Source of the DNA: Cymodocea nodosa
Lineage: Eukaryota > Streptophyta > Magnoliopsida > Alismatales > Cymodoceaceae
NCBI GenBank assembly: GCA_036874045.1
Contig: CM072347.1
Location: 4,714,501 to 4,778,500, forward strand
Length of the DNA stretch: 64,000 bases
Direction of reading: 5' to 3'
Part shown: one piece after another, positions 45,594 to 58,253 of the stretch
How the letters are laid out: the number at the start of each line of letters is the position of its first letter
Numbering within the stretch: position 1 is the first letter of the stretch
Program-made: the position numbers and the translations under genes
The notes under the pieces: generated by a model
Database searches by the model: none
What the model saw: the letters and a program-made list of their open reading frames with translations, nothing else
Told to the model about the DNA's origin: nothing

Positions 45594-47885
45594 TTATCGA
45601 CCCCTCTTAAGTATATCACTTATAGCATTACATATTTTATCTCCTAGATGCCTAATATCATTTCTGATGTCGTTAAACACTATATCTAAGTCAAGAGGTA
45701 GCTGCGTTTGCTGTTCTGCTTGAACTGAATAACTTTGTTGTTATTGTTGTATATGGTCTGTATTAGGTTGTTGTTGTTGTTGTCGTTGAGGTTTATGCAT
45801 GGCCTAGAATTTTTGCAAATCTTTGACACTAAATGCTCTCATGCCTTTAATTTCAGAGGGCCAGTCAGATAAAGTCAATTGGCTTGCAAGGATTCTACAT
45901 ACAGCATCACCATAAAATAACTTTGAACTCATATGTTGTAGTTGAGACATAAAAACATCAAACCAATTTATTTGAATTCTATTCAGCAGACCATAAGTTG
46001 CATATAAACAGCTTCTGCTGACTAAAAAATTGTGTCCAACTCTCTGAAATAAATTTGCATGCAATATATTTGCAATAAACCTTGCCTCTACATTCAGATT
46101 TTCCATTAATCTCATTTCAGAATATACATCTAGAATTTTTGATAAAGACTGAATGTTCCATTCTAGTTGTCTTATCATGTCAAATCTGTTGGTAACAACA
46201 ACACCTTCATTCTTTAATCCTAAAACTTCAAAAATTAACTCAGGAGACAATATAAACTCCTGTTCATTTATTTGAGTTTTCAAAAAATTTCCATTCTTGA
46301 CCAAATTGCTATAAAAAGTTGCAATAAGTTCTGTGTATTGCTTCCATTTCGTTCCTACTAGCAAGAATTTAATGAGGCCTTGAAACCTAAACAGATCTCT
46401 TATTTCCATCAAATTTCTAAATTTTATTGGACAAGCATGCAGAATCTGACATGTAATCAGATTATTGTATTTCTGCAATACTTCTTCAGATATAAAATGA
46501 ATTCCATTACCTTGAATTTTTAATATTGTATACAAAGAAGGAGATACCTGAAGCTGTGATTCAAAGTTTAATTCATCTTCAGGAACCTCTTCTTTAAAAT
46601 GAATGTCATGTTGTTCCTCTTCCAAAATATTATCTTGAAGCTGCTTAGGTAAGCTTGATTCTTCAGCTTCAATAGTGTTAGGAACATTGTCAATATGCTC
46701 AACATTCATCTGTTCAATCTCTATAGAATGTTCAGAGTTCAATTTTTTCACAAATTCTACAACCGGTGTATCTGTCTGTAATTGTTCATTTTGTTCAATA
46801 GATAATTCCATTGATTCATGTTGTGAATTCTCAAACTCTGCTTCTATAGATTCTGTAGAAGGCTGGTTAACTTTTAGCTCTTCTGGAGTCTTAAGATTTT
46901 CAATATCTGCTACTCTAGACAATTCAGCCTGTGAACTAGTTACTACTTTAACATTGTCAATTATATCTGCAATAACTTGTTCAATGTCAGGTGCCTGATG
47001 CTTTGATTTGTTAATTTCTGCATCATCAGGACTTGTACTAATAGAAAAACTTGAGCTCATATTTGACTTGTATTTCTTCTCAAGCTTTCTAGCAAGGGAA
47101 AATAAAGTCTTATTATCTTCATCAGTTTAAGTGTGTTCAAAACTGATGAGTTTATCAGATGCACAATAAGGTACAATGTCTAGACATACATTGTCCTTTG
47201 GAAATAAATTTTCATCTTATTTTCCTTTTTCAATAGACTTTGTTTCCTTAGACATAATTTTTCTGACTTTCCTTCTTCTATGACATTTCTATTTCTCCTT
47301 TTCAAGTATTGCTATTTTCTTTTCAAATTGCTCCATAAAAGTTTTCTGCTTCAATTCTTCTAAGGCACTTTCTATTGCAACGGCCTTTCGAAGACTGTAA
47401 ACTTTTGTTTTTTCTACAGCAATATCTGATTCTACTTGTTTTGAATATAAAGGAGTAGGGATAGCTGATTCATGCTCTTCCTCAAATGCATGTAGTCTTG
47501 TACCATTTATAGGAGTTTGAGGAGTTCTATTTGATGAACCTACACCTTTTTCCAAATATTTTGCATACTGTTCCAAAAATACAATCTCAGCACATTTCAT
47601 TCTGTATTCTCTATCAAATTTACTATGAATACCCATGTATGTAATACTAGCATCAGTATTTTGGAGTTCTTGTCTAACTTCATTTAGTATACCTTCAGGA
47701 AAGAAATATTCACTATAAATTTCTGCTAACCTTTTGTCCACTCGAAATATTTTCTTGAACCAAGTACATGGAACTTCATCATTCTCTATTTCTTTTCCTT
47801 TTGCATCTCCTTTGCTTTTGCCTTTTCTTCTGCCACGACCTTTGTAGAACTTGGAGACCATCGTCACAGGTTGTAACAGCAACAA
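45594..47885 (-). pseudogene. Third ORF (ORF3) of Sirevirus E
   Basis: Better preserved copy of the D ORF3. N-terminal MVSKFYKGRGRRKGKSKG basic segment near 47858. VPCTWFKKIFRVDKRLAEIYSEYF near 47780. A helical ALEELKQKTFMEQFEKKIAIL segment near 47360. An acidic middle follows. The conserved domain is at about 46470-45804: FRFQGLIKFL, YSNLVKNG, LSPELIFEVLGLKNEGVVV, ARFIANILHANLFQRVGH, NRIQINWFDVFMS, LFYGDAVCRIL, and FSVKDLQKF. A Gln-rich tail ends with RNDIRHLGDKICNAISDIL. About 760 codons in all. Homologous over this domain to gypsy ORF3 (G1, C). A nuclear or nucleic-acid role is possible from the basic N-terminus, but the function is unknown. A few breaks. Confidence 0.8.
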
Positions 47886-48339
47886 GCGGGAAATATTTTC
47901 TTGACAAAGTTTACAAATAACCTAAGTGCTCGTGTAATAAGTGTTAAAATAGGGTTTTTAGGCGTATAACTTAACGTGAAGAGAAGTCGTGTTTAGAAAT
48001 TAAATAAATATTGAATAAAGTTTATTCAATCAAGGTACCCGAAATATTCAAGTATAACTCGTTGAGTTAACTAACCTAACAAGTAAAACGTTGTCTAGAG
48101 GCAGTTTTACACGTTACCTTATCTAACATAACGTCTAGTTAGTACACTAAACAATTTTCAGATGCTTCCAACTGAAACGTTCCGAAAACAACACACATGC
48201 TAAATTTAACATTATCTTGAGAACATTGTAAACTATTTAAACATTTTGTCCTTTGAATCTAAAATCGTTTATTTGTCTTTTTAAATTATTTCATCAAGAT
48301 TTTAAGAGGACATTAATTCAGATTAACTAAGATTTGTAT
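47886..48339 (-). repeat. ORF3 upstream region of E with inverted repeats
   Basis: Noncoding, parallel to 36825-37279 in D. Inverted half-sites ATAACTCGTTGAGTTAAC at about 48054-48071 and a CTTCCAACTG...GTTCCGAAAAC segment near 48165. No gene seen. Confidence 0.5.
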
Positions 48340-49185
48340 TCTAAATTATATTAATCTATTTTCGACATTGTTAATCCTCCCCCTACAAATATACTTCAAA
48401 TATATTCAATCAACATACAAAATATACTTGTAGTGACAATAGATGTTAAGTATAACTATACTTTTAAATTTTCTTTTTAGAGACTTCTGTTATCTTGACA
48501 TCATCAAAAATGATTTCCAGAATCAATTCCTACAATATATGAATCAAAACACAACTTTGAACTCAATGTGATTAATTCAAGGAGAATAAAAGAATGTATC
48601 TCAAATAAACGTTTTCAAAAGTACTAATGTTGATTCAATAAATCAGTAGTCATATTGGTAGAAACTATATGCGATTCAAAGATATCTATAATTAATGAAA
48701 CAACTTTTTCTTTTCAAAACAATAAATATTGATAATTTTCTTTAAAAGTTAGTTTGAAAAGCTTGAATCATACAAGAGCTTTCTAATGTACCCGTGTAAT
48801 GAGATTTCAGTCAATAATCCCAGATCTGATCAGGACCTTAGGTTGCCAGATTTAAAGAATCTTTTTTCAGGACAATAATCCTTACATACCTATCTGCTCA
48901 AGTACAAAAGGCTCGTGATCAAACTGATCAATAAACTCTCAAAGATTTTCACTTTGTAAGCACTTTTCATTTTAAGCACAGTATATATGTATTCCATTAA
49001 TACAGATGCAATAAAACACAAATCTCATACAATTTTTACTTCTATGATTGTACTGAGAATATGAATCAGTTTCAATAAGCTTATACTTTTGATTAACAGT
49101 TTAAGATGAGTTACATATAACTTATTCTACAAGTTTAATCAATTAAGTCAAATTTATGCATGATCATATGCATTTTCCTTGATTC
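48340..49185 (-). other. Conserved noncoding module, E copy
   Basis: Core at about 48765-48960; minus-strand motifs GATCACGAGCCTTTTGTAC, TTGAGCAGATAGGTATG, AAAGCTCTTGTATGATTC. A purine tract TAGGGGGAGGATTAAC (minus) near 48365-48380 lies at the module's far end and looks like a Sirevirus polypurine tract. Bases 49186-49411 are AT-rich noncoding DNA up to solo LTR F. Confidence 0.75.
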
Positions 49186-49411
49186 AAAGAAAACATTTAT
49201 TCAAAATTTCAGAATGTCAGAAGTATTTAATGTTTTTCATTTACATTTCCACTTAAAATCGTAAAAACCATTAAAATTGATAAACTACTTAAAATCAATA
49301 AGATACTACTATGATTTTACAATAAATACATAGTATCTTAAGTAGTAGTTTAGATATTACTTTAGATATTTATAATAAGTATATAATATCTATGAGGTGA
49401 ACAACATCATC

Positions 49412-51203
49412 TGTTAGGATCGATAGGCTCACCAGAGGGGGGGTGAATGGTGAAAGTGTGTAGTTTTAAAATTCTTTTAATGTTGAATCAAATGATTCAA
49501 CAAAAATGTAATGAGATGAAACTAATAATGCAAATCAATAGAGATAAGAAACACACAGCAAATTTTTAGGTGGTTCACCAATTTGTCTAGTCCACCCCCA
49601 AGATTCACTTGGGCTTCACTAAGTGTTTCAACACTTACACACTTGCTTTCAGGTTAAAGCAAGAACCAACTACATAGAAGTTTTCAAGTAAAAACTTCAG
49701 TAAACCAACCATTATAGTTTTCAGGTCAAAACTCAAACCAACACTGTATGTAGCTTTCAGGTTGAAGCCACGAACCAACAACTTTAAACCTTCAATCAGA
49801 GTTTTGCGCAAGAGCTTTTTCTACAGTAGATCTTCTGAATATTCTTCACTGTTTGCAGACTTGAGTGTAATTGGAATTTTTAATATAGCGCACTATGTAT
49901 CTCTGTATATCCGTTGTCTGTATTTTGAATATATACTTGATATGTACAACGATCATATTTTCCTCCAACGAGTGTATTCTACTGTACTTGATTAGGATCA
50001 AGTCCCAATACTACAAGTGACCATTCAGAAAAAATCGTTTCAAGATATCTTACCAATTTTCCTGTTCTTTCGGATGGTTAGCTATGCAACTCTTCGAAGA
50101 ATAACTGTAACTCACTGAAATATCACTTAACCTTTACTGCTAGGTAGGATTCCAGAATATTTAAATGTGAGCTGTCATCCAATCAGATACTTATAACTGT
50201 AACTCACCGAACAGTTATATACTTGTCAGATAGTTTGTCTCTGTTAACTTTCCGATTGCTTTAATTCAGCACGTGCATAAAGGCTGACTTAAGTTTTGGA
50301 TGGTTATCCCTGTAACTCACCGAAACACTTTAGGATTTCAGATAGTTATCTTTTTAACTCTCCAAAAACTTATTTGCACTTCTTTCTGAAATTCTGCACG
50401 TGGGAAATTCAGTGACTTAAGTTTCGGATGGTTAAACTGTAACTCATCGAAACTCTTTTGAAATTTCGGATAGTTATCTTTCTAACTCTTTGAAAACCCA
50501 TTTGAGCATCTGTTTGGAATTCTACATGTGGGAAATTCAATGACTTAAGTTTCGGATAGTTAAATTGTAACTCACCGAAACTCTCTTGAAATTTCAGATA
50601 GTTATCTTTCTAACTCTCCAATTTTCCCTTTTAAGCTTTCAACTGCCAGCATCTCCATTATTGCACATGCATAATAAAATGACTTAAATTTCGGAAAGTT
50701 ATGCCTATAACTTACCGAAAAACTCTAATAGTTATCTAACTCTCCGAAAAGAAAACTCGGATAGTTATCTAACTCTCCGACAAGTCCTCTAAGCTTCCAT
50801 TCTGTATTTCTGCACGTGGTTTGTTGAATGACTTAACTTTCGGATAGTTATACCTGTAACTCTCCGAAAAGTCCTTTAAGCTTCTAGATAGTTAACTCCT
50901 TAACTATCCGATCATTCAATCCCCTTAACTGTCTGATAAAATAACTCTCCAAAGGCTTTACAATTTCAAATAGTTATTTTTCTAACTGTCCGATAGTATT
51001 GCTGTTGTTTTAAACTTACTCTTCGGACCTGTAACTGCCCGATTTTCCTGTAAGTTTAAGACAATATTATCTGGAAACTTCTCCATCTGTTCATCTGCAT
51101 GGAATTTGTTCTATCTACCTTCTGATCTAATGTTGCACTGACTTAATTGTGAATATGTTTCCTCACATAGGTTTTGCATTATCAAAATACTAGGGTCCTA
51201 ACA
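49412..51203 (-). mobile_element. Solo LTR F (Sirevirus, family of A and relatives)
   Basis: 1792 bp, TGTTAGGATCGATAGG...GGTCCTAACA, flanked by the perfect 5-bp duplication TCATC (49407-49411 and 51204-51208). Same general LTR family as element A by its edges and its GATAGTTA/TAACTCTCCGA array (about 50060-51010), but not a close copy. No internal domain is present, so this is the product of LTR-LTR recombination of an element that had inserted in E. Orientation by similarity to the A LTRs is minus. Confidence 0.92.
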
Positions 51204-52335
51204 TCATCAATAATAATTATCTTTTTATGTGGAGTTTAAGCATTTTACACATCACATAGCCTACAAATACCTAAATTTAATCTAATGTTGCAGAATGTAT
51301 TTTCGTCTAGAGGTTTTGTAAATATATCAGCTAATTGATTTTTATTAGACACAAATTCCAATTTAATTTTTCCTTTAATTACGTTATCTCTTAGAAAATG
51401 ATGTCTGACCTCTATATGCTTTGCTCTTGATTGTAATACAGGATTTTTGGAAAGATTTATTGCAGAACTACTGTCACAATAAATCTCAGTTGTATCATAA
51501 GATAATCCAAAATCTTCTAAAGTTCGCCTTATCCATAGAATCTGAGTGCAACACAATGCAGCAGCAACATATTCAGCTTCTGTAGTAGAAAGTGCTACAC
51601 AGTTTTGCTTTTTACTAAACCATGACACCAAATTATTTCCCAATAATTGACATGTGCCACTGGTAGTCTTTCTATCAAATTTAGATCTTGCATAATCAGC
51701 ATTAGTATATCCTATAAGATCTATTGAACTATCCTTAGAATAATACAGTCTTAAATTTTTAGTTCCTTGTATATATCTAAATATTCTTTTAACTACAATT
51801 AAGTGTGATTCTTTAGGATTAGATTGAAATCTAGCACAAACACACACAGCAAACATAATATCAGGTCTACTAGCAGTTAAATAAAGTAAAGAACCAATCA
51901 TACTTCTGTATTTTCTTTGATCTATTGATTTTCCTATGTCATCAATATCTAACTTTAAAGTAGTACTCATATGAGTTCCTCGAATTCTTGTATCATTAAA
52001 ATTAAATTTCTTAAGCATTTCATCTGCATATTTTTCCTAATGTAAAAATATATCTTTATCTTTTATGACACTCAGCAAATTAAATCCTAGGTTTTCTACA
52101 TATAGTGCATTCGAAATAACACAAGTAGGAGTTATTTGAACATTGCCCATACCCATGATTTTATATTTGCTTTTGTTTCCAAATGTTACACTTCCTTTCA
52201 TGGTATATGTAAAATTTTGTAATAGACTTTTCTGTCCGGTCATTTGACTTGACGCTCCACTATCCAAGATCCATTTTGATGTTGTTTCCTCTTGCAACAC
52301 AAATTAAGAAAAACTTTTTCTTGGTACCCAATGTT
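51204..52335 (-). pseudogene. Sirevirus E pol fossil (protease and RT/RNase H end)
   Basis: Holds a protease segment (WILDSGASSQMTGQKSLL, YVENLGFNLLSVIK) at about 52300-52070. The C-terminal RT and RNase H part is at 52018-51245 (LYLTASRPDIMFAVCVCARFQ, TSGTCQLLGNNLVSWF, CVALSTTEAEYVAAALC, LADIFTKPLDEN). Very close in wording to D pol. The domain set is incomplete compared with D. Broken. Confidence 0.85.
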
Positions 52336-54562
52336 GTTGAGGATCAAGTTCATTAAATGCATATTTCTTCTTTTTGTTTAAAAATAGTTTAACATTATCA
52401 TTTATATTCTTATTAGTTGTAAGTACTATTGATTTATCATTAGCTTCATACTCACATATAGCATTATTACTTTTACAATCATTCTTTTTGTTTTCAGATG
52501 TAGTATAATCAAGACCAAACATATTTTTATCAGATGTTAATTTATTTTGGTCATGCTTATACATTTCAGTAAGTTCATACCAAGATTTTGTACTTATATT
52601 AACAGTTTTTGTACATACAAAATCTTTTTCTACACAAGAATTTTTAGTTTTATCACATGTAGAATGAGTAATTGGTCTAATACCAGTGTATTGAATTACA
52701 TGCTCAGGTTTCTAAATTTTCAGTTTACTACAATTGTCTGAAATTTTAGAAACATTAGAAATTGAATTTCCAGAACAAGAAACAAGATTTTTAGAAACAT
52801 TTATAGTCATGTTAGAAGTACAATTTGACAAATCACATTGATTTATATTATTACTACATGATTCATCCCTTGAAGTACCTACTTCTACATATTTATTACC
52901 TTGTTTCATAATAAAAGGAATTTTAGTCTTAGATTTACCTAAACTGCAACTAATAAATCCTTTATTGGCTTGAGATTCAAGATATTTAGGATAATCAAAT
53001 CCTAAGCCAAATTTATAAGACACCGCAGGGGTAGTAGTTAGTTTGTCTAACTTAGTTTGACTTAAATTCCATTTCTCAATGGTAGAATTTAAATCTTGCT
53101 CTCTCAGTTTTAATTTATCTATCTCTAATTCAAGTTCATTTATATTGTTTCTCAACATTTCATTTTCAGATTCTATCTTTAATTTTTCAGCATTTATATT
53201 CTGTATTTGTTCATGCAAGATACATTCATTAAATCTAAATTTTTGCAAATCTCTAGCATGATTTTCATTATCACAATTAAACTTTTCTAATGTAGTAGAC
53301 AGGAAACAATTTTCTTCTTCCATAATGAATGAAGATTTTCTAATATTCTTATTTTCCAATTTACATACTTTAAGTTTTTGTAATAATGCATGATAAGCAC
53401 ATAATAATTCATCAAAGTTGAAATCTGAATGACTTTCAGGATCAGATATTACCTTAGACTCATCTGCCATGAAGCACACATGAGCAATGTCTTCTAACTC
53501 TTGTTCTCCTTCTGAATGTGAAGATTTTGATGCTGATTCCTCAGATTCAGACTCTTCAGACGTGTCATCCCAAGTGACCTTCAAAGCCTTTTTCTTGTAA
53601 AACTTTTTCTAAGTTTTCTGAGCTGTCTTCTTCTGATTTGTCCTACTTTGCTTTTCATTTTTCCTCATAGGACAATCTGGAGAAAGATGTCCAGGTTTCT
53701 TACAGTTGTAACATACATACTTTCTAGATGAAGAATTCTTGTCATTCAATGATTTTGACGTTGAGGGTTTATCATTTTTGTTCCTTTGCTTTTTCCTAGC
53801 TTTCCATGCTTTCTTGAATTTCCTAGTCAGCAAAATCAAATCCTCGTCAGAATCAGTAGATATATCTGAATCTGAATTAATTTCGAAGGTTATTTCTTTC
53901 TTCATTTTTAGTTTGTTTTGACTTAGTGATTCATTTAATTGAACTTCATAAGCTGTTAAATTTCCTATAAGTTCATTCATAGTATAAACATTTAAATCTC
54001 GTGATTCCTCAATTGATGTTACTTTCTAAGACCATTTAGAACTTAGGGATCTTAGAATTTTCCTCACCAAATCCTTCTATTCAAAATTCTTTCCTAAACA
54101 TTTTAAAGAGTTTATGATATCAAGAAATTTGGAAAACATCTCAGAAACATTTTCGTCTTCATGCATCTTAAAGAGTTCAGACTTATGAATCAGCATGTTT
54201 ATTTTAGTCTCTTTAACTTGAGAAGTACCTTCATGTGAAACTTCTAATGCATGCCACACCTCATAAGCAGATTTATATGCTGACACTTTACTGAACTGTT
54301 CATAACTCAATGCACAAAATAAAATATTTAAACCCTTAGCATTCAGAATTTCATTTTCTTTTTTAGTAATTGTCCAAATATTATAAGGAGTAGTTAACGG
54401 AGTATATGGTTTAGAAATCATGAACCACAACTTATGATCTATACTTTGAAGAAAAATAGTCATCCAATATTTCCAATATTCAAAATGTATTCCATCAAAT
54501 AAATGAGGACAATTAAGATTTTGGCCTTCATATAAAGAAAAATTACCATTTCGAGTAACCAT
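52336..54562 (-). pseudogene. Sirevirus E gag fossil
   Basis: Starts at an ATG at 54562 (MVTRNGNFSLYEGQNLNCPHLFDG). UBN2-type capsid domain at about 54480-54080 (LNILFCALSYEQFSKVSAYKSAYEVWHALEV). Acidic segment (INSDSDISTDSDEDLILLTRKFKKAW) near 53890. A clear CCHC knuckle (CYNCKKPGHLSPDC) near 53690. Acidic coiled-coil tail at about 53584-52712 (SESEESASKSSHSEGEQELEDIAHVCFMADE). KFGLGFDYPKYLESQANKGF linker. The end near 52340 leads to protease. Well preserved, a few breaks. Sirevirus gags are known for such coiled-coil extensions. Confidence 0.87.
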
Positions 54563-54748
54563 CTTACCTTAGATTTTTCAACCTATTTGATTTTAAACAG
54601 TCTAAAAGCTTTAAAACAACTTGAGCCTTAAATCAAGAAAGTTAAACGTATGCTCAGATATTAATTTTTGTTTAAAAACAAGGAAGGTAGAATAAGCAAT
54701 GATATTAAATAAGTTGGTATAGATTTTATATCAAAGATTATTAACAAA

Positions 54749-54760
54749 GCTCTGATACCA
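54749..54760 (-). promoter_or_regulatory. Primer binding site of Sirevirus E
   Basis: Minus strand TGGTATCAGAGC, complementary to initiator methionine tRNA, two bases from the 5' LTR. The leader 54563-54748 between it and the gag start is noncoding. Confidence 0.92.
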
Positions 54761-54762
54761 CT

Positions 54763-56419
54763 TGTAGGATCGTATGGCTACACAAGAGGGGGGTGAATTA
54801 TGTATTTTTAATATTTTCTAAAATATAATTGAAACTTTAAAACTCAAAAACAAGTTGAGACATTGTTTTCATAAAATCATTTTTTTTCAAGGTTTCAATT
54901 ACAATATACAATTCAATTGTCCTCAGGAATTGTAGATGCAATTATATTTCGATACCATGTTTTATCTATACAATTTCATAACTACAAACAGAAAAAGCTA
55001 ATTTACGAAATTTAAAACATTTCTCCCTGTTTGAGATCTTTCTTCTTCTTCTTCTTCTTTCTTCTTCAGCAATTCTTTAGTAACGAATATCTTGTCTTTT
55101 TATGCTTCACTGAATTTGCTTTCTTCTGATACTTTAAATCTTCAGTGACGAAAATCTTACCTTTTTATGCTTCACTGAATTTTCTTCCACTTGAGAGATT
55201 TGCCCGAAGAGGTGTTTTTGATCCTTGAAAAAGATTTTTCTTTTGGTGTGCAGGAATGGTTTGATCCTTGAAAAGATTTTTTGTTTTGTGTGCAAGGATG
55301 GTTTGATCAACGAGAACGCTATGCCTTTTATACTATATCTTCATTTCATGCATATCCTCCACGTTTAATCAGTACCAATTTTCCACTTCTCCACGTCTTT
55401 TCTTTTTCCTTCATCGAAACACACACGTTCCAACCCACGTTTATATTTCGAATTTCCTTTAATCATCAGTCTTGGATCTCTAAAAAATTTCTTGCAAATA
55501 AACTTTCTCGTCCAAAAATTTTTCATCAGTGTAATAAGAAGTCGTTACTTTAATGTTAACTAAACGAGTAACACAAGTATATATATATAACTTAACGTTT
55601 CTAACTTAACGAGTTCCTCATGTGCCATTTCACGTGACAAGTACTGTAGCTAACTCAACGAACTAAGTCCGTGGTGTTATACTAACTCAACAAACCAGCT
55701 TAACCTTTCTTTCGGAAGGTTAAACGATAACTCACCAAAAATAGTTTAAGTTTCGGATAGTTACAGATGTAAGTCTCTGAAAAACTTTAACTCACCGATT
55801 CAGTAATAAACAAATGTTTTTATAATAAGAATTTTACCACGTGCAAAAATAACAACTTAAGTTTATAACGCTAACCTAACGCGTTGCCTTAGTGTTCAAT
55901 ATAGCAACTCAACGCGTTTAGTTATGTTAACTTAACGAGTTAAGCATGTGCACCTCACATGATACAATACAACATTCGTAACTTATAATTTCACCATGTG
56001 TATAACACTAACTTAACGAATTCGTCTCTTCTTTTAATCACTAACTTAACAATTATCATGTGACCTATTTTAACCTTTAAGCCTCTAACTTAACGAGTTC
56101 TCACGTGACCTCTATACCAACAAAACTCTAACTTAACGAGTTGTCTAAACGTGCACTGTTCATGATACAGAAGATATAACTTTAAAACATATCATGCTTT
56201 TCAATAAAAACACACGTTAACTTAACGTTTAGCTAAATGAGAAATTAATGCAACGAAATGACTAGTTATTAACTTCAAATCCAATACAGACAAGTATTTA
56301 TATCAGTAAGCTTTTTCTGTATTAATTGATGATTTTAATTTCTTTTCACAAGCAATAGTAATTGAGCAAATATGATTATTTTCATTCAACACACATCATC
56401 AAAACAAAAATACTCAACA
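54763..56419 (-). repeat. 5' LTR of Sirevirus E
   Basis: 1657 bp, pairs with 43474-45176 (about 4% substitutions over the compared part). TATA box TATAAAAGGC (minus) at 55323-55332; inverted-repeat array at about 55560-56140. Right flank TTAGC belongs to unit 2. Confidence 0.9.
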
Positions 56420-56541
56420 TTAGCTATAACTCAACGAGGTTAGTTCATTGATTAAGCTAAATGGTTATTCTTTTAGCCACGAACGAAACTTCGTAGATCT
56501 AGCGGTTATTAAAATTTAAAATTAGAAGTGACACACGTACC

Positions 56542-56551
56542 TATAAAAATA
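56542..56551 (+). promoter_or_regulatory. TATA-like box and donor upstream of the unit 2 gag
   Basis: TATAAAAATA in the same context as 6084-6093. A donor-like GGTATGTAATTAAT follows with GT at 56759, 44 bp before the gag ATG at 56803. Conservation in two diverged copies supports function in the living family. Confidence 0.45.
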
Positions 56552-56802
56552 GGAATCGCACTGCACGTTACGAGACACGTTCTTGCAACGAGATTCATTT
56601 GCTATATGGACGTACATTATAAATATAGAACAGAATGTTTTTTACGAATTACCAGCACTTTTGAAATAAAAGGAACTTCGTTGGGGAACTGGAAGGAGAA
56701 GTAGCTGATTCAACTTCATCCGTCAACAACTATTTATTGAGTATAAAGCTTCAAACTGGTATGTAATTAATCTTCTATTAGTTTACTTTATGTTAAGAGT
56801 TT

Positions 56803-58140
56803 ATGAGCACATGGATTCGTTCTCCTAGCACTAAAAGATTAGTAAGAACACCTACAACATAAAGACGTACGAAAGTATTTTCTGAATTAGACTTTAACGA
56901 AATCCTTAGGGGTGTAGCTAACCTTTCTTTAAAAGAGAACGAAGATATGACTGCTCTAGTAGAGATACCATTAGGGGAAATTCTGTATCCTGAATTAGTT
57001 GATGAATCTTCATGTATTCAATTGCCAAACTTTGAGGGAAATAGGTTTGAACTGAAATCTAATTATATTAGTCAATTGCCACATTTTCATAGATTAGAAA
57101 GAGAGGATGCCTATTATTTCCTTAGAGAATTTAACGAAGTTTGTCAAATGATGAAAATTTGAACATGAGTATTGATGCTATTAAACTTAGATATATCCCT
57201 TTTGCTTTAAAAGATACAGCTAAGAGATAGTTATATACTTTGTCGCCTGATTCAATTTTTACATGGACTGAATTTTGCTCTATTTTTCTAGAAAAATATT
57301 ATCCAACACATCAAATGATTAAAAAGAAGAAAAAAATATTAATGTGTAGCCAAACACAAGAAGAATCATTTTAGAAATATTTTGAAAGATTTAAAGATTT
57401 ATTGACTCAATGTCTACATCATGCAAGGAGTAAAGCACAATTAATAGATATAATTTATGAAGGCATAGATGATTCAACGAAATCTTTATTAGAATCTACT
57501 TGTTAGAATGGATTTTTAAAACTATGTAGTGAAGAAGCATGGGCATATTTAGAAAACTTTGCAAAAAGAACTGCATAGTGGGAAAACTCAACTGAAGCTA
57601 TTGTAGATAAAAGAATATTGCTAAGGAGAATGCATGAAATAGATTCAAGCACTATGCTTGAAGTTAAATTAACTGAATTAACAAAGAAAATAGAAGAGTT
57701 ATTATTAAATCAAAAGCTAGCAGAAAAGAATGCAAACGTTAATGATTTAGATACTATTTATGCTAGAAGCCAGAAAGATAACTTTGGAAATTCTTATAAC
57801 CCTAATTGGAGAAGTCACTCGAATTTATCTTGGAGAAACAACAATTTTCAGGGAGGAGAAATTATAAATGACAAAAATATAAGTTATGAAGCTTTAATTG
57901 AACAAGAATCTAGAATAGAGAAATTAGAAAAGATAATCCAACAATTAAACAATCATTTGGATCTTGTATTTGGAAATGCTGCAATTCAAAATCAAAATAT
58001 AAATAGAAATATACCCCTAGATAGAAAGAATCAATGGAAGTTAGACCTACTGGAGGATTGCCAATGCAAGCAATACTTAATCCTATCAACAGAACTATTA
58101 ATGAAATTGATACCTCCTCTAGGAGGGTAGCTGAATGAAA
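56803..58140 (+). pseudogene. Athila-type gag fossil of unit 2
   Basis: ATG at 56803 (MSTWIRSPSTKRLVRTPTT). FSELDFNEILRGVANLS near 56880. Family signature LPNFEGNRFELKSNYISQ near 57023-57080. EDAYYFLREFNEVCQMM near 57105. Capsid domain to about 57600. Tail with FGNSYNPNWRSHSNLSWRNN near 57785-57845, coiled coil (SRIEKLEKIIQQLNNHL) near 57910, and a TGGLPMQ segment near 58050. No pol follows; the F-box ORF begins about 230 bp after the gag tail. Several breaks. Confidence 0.85.
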
Positions 58141-58253
58141 CAGTATAACTGAAGTAATTATGTATAATATAGTAAGTAGAAAAACATAAAAATATAAAAA
58201 GAAAAAAATGTAAGTTTAATTATATAGTTAGTAGTATCGTAGAGTTATTACTT

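Larger units (their letters stand above)
43474..56419 (-). mobile_element. Sirevirus E with third ORF and nested solo LTR
   Basis: Minus-strand Ty1/copia element with both LTRs (43474-45176 and 54763-56419), primer site, gag, pol part, noncoding module, ORF3 and polypurine tract. Its LTRs differ by about 4% over the first 390 bases by eye, roughly 1.5 million years at 1.3e-8 per site per year. The flanks do not match (ACTAA on the left, TTAGC on the right): the left edge lies in D gag and the right edge in unit 2. That points to recombination between elements and not a simple insertion. Solo LTR F sits inside. Pol is incomplete (no integrase core recognised). Broken. Confidence 0.87.

Noticed and set aside
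46675-46998. Ser/Cys-rich plus-strand frame opposite ORF3 of E
   Set aside because: Antisense of the acidic segment of ORF3; no independent support.
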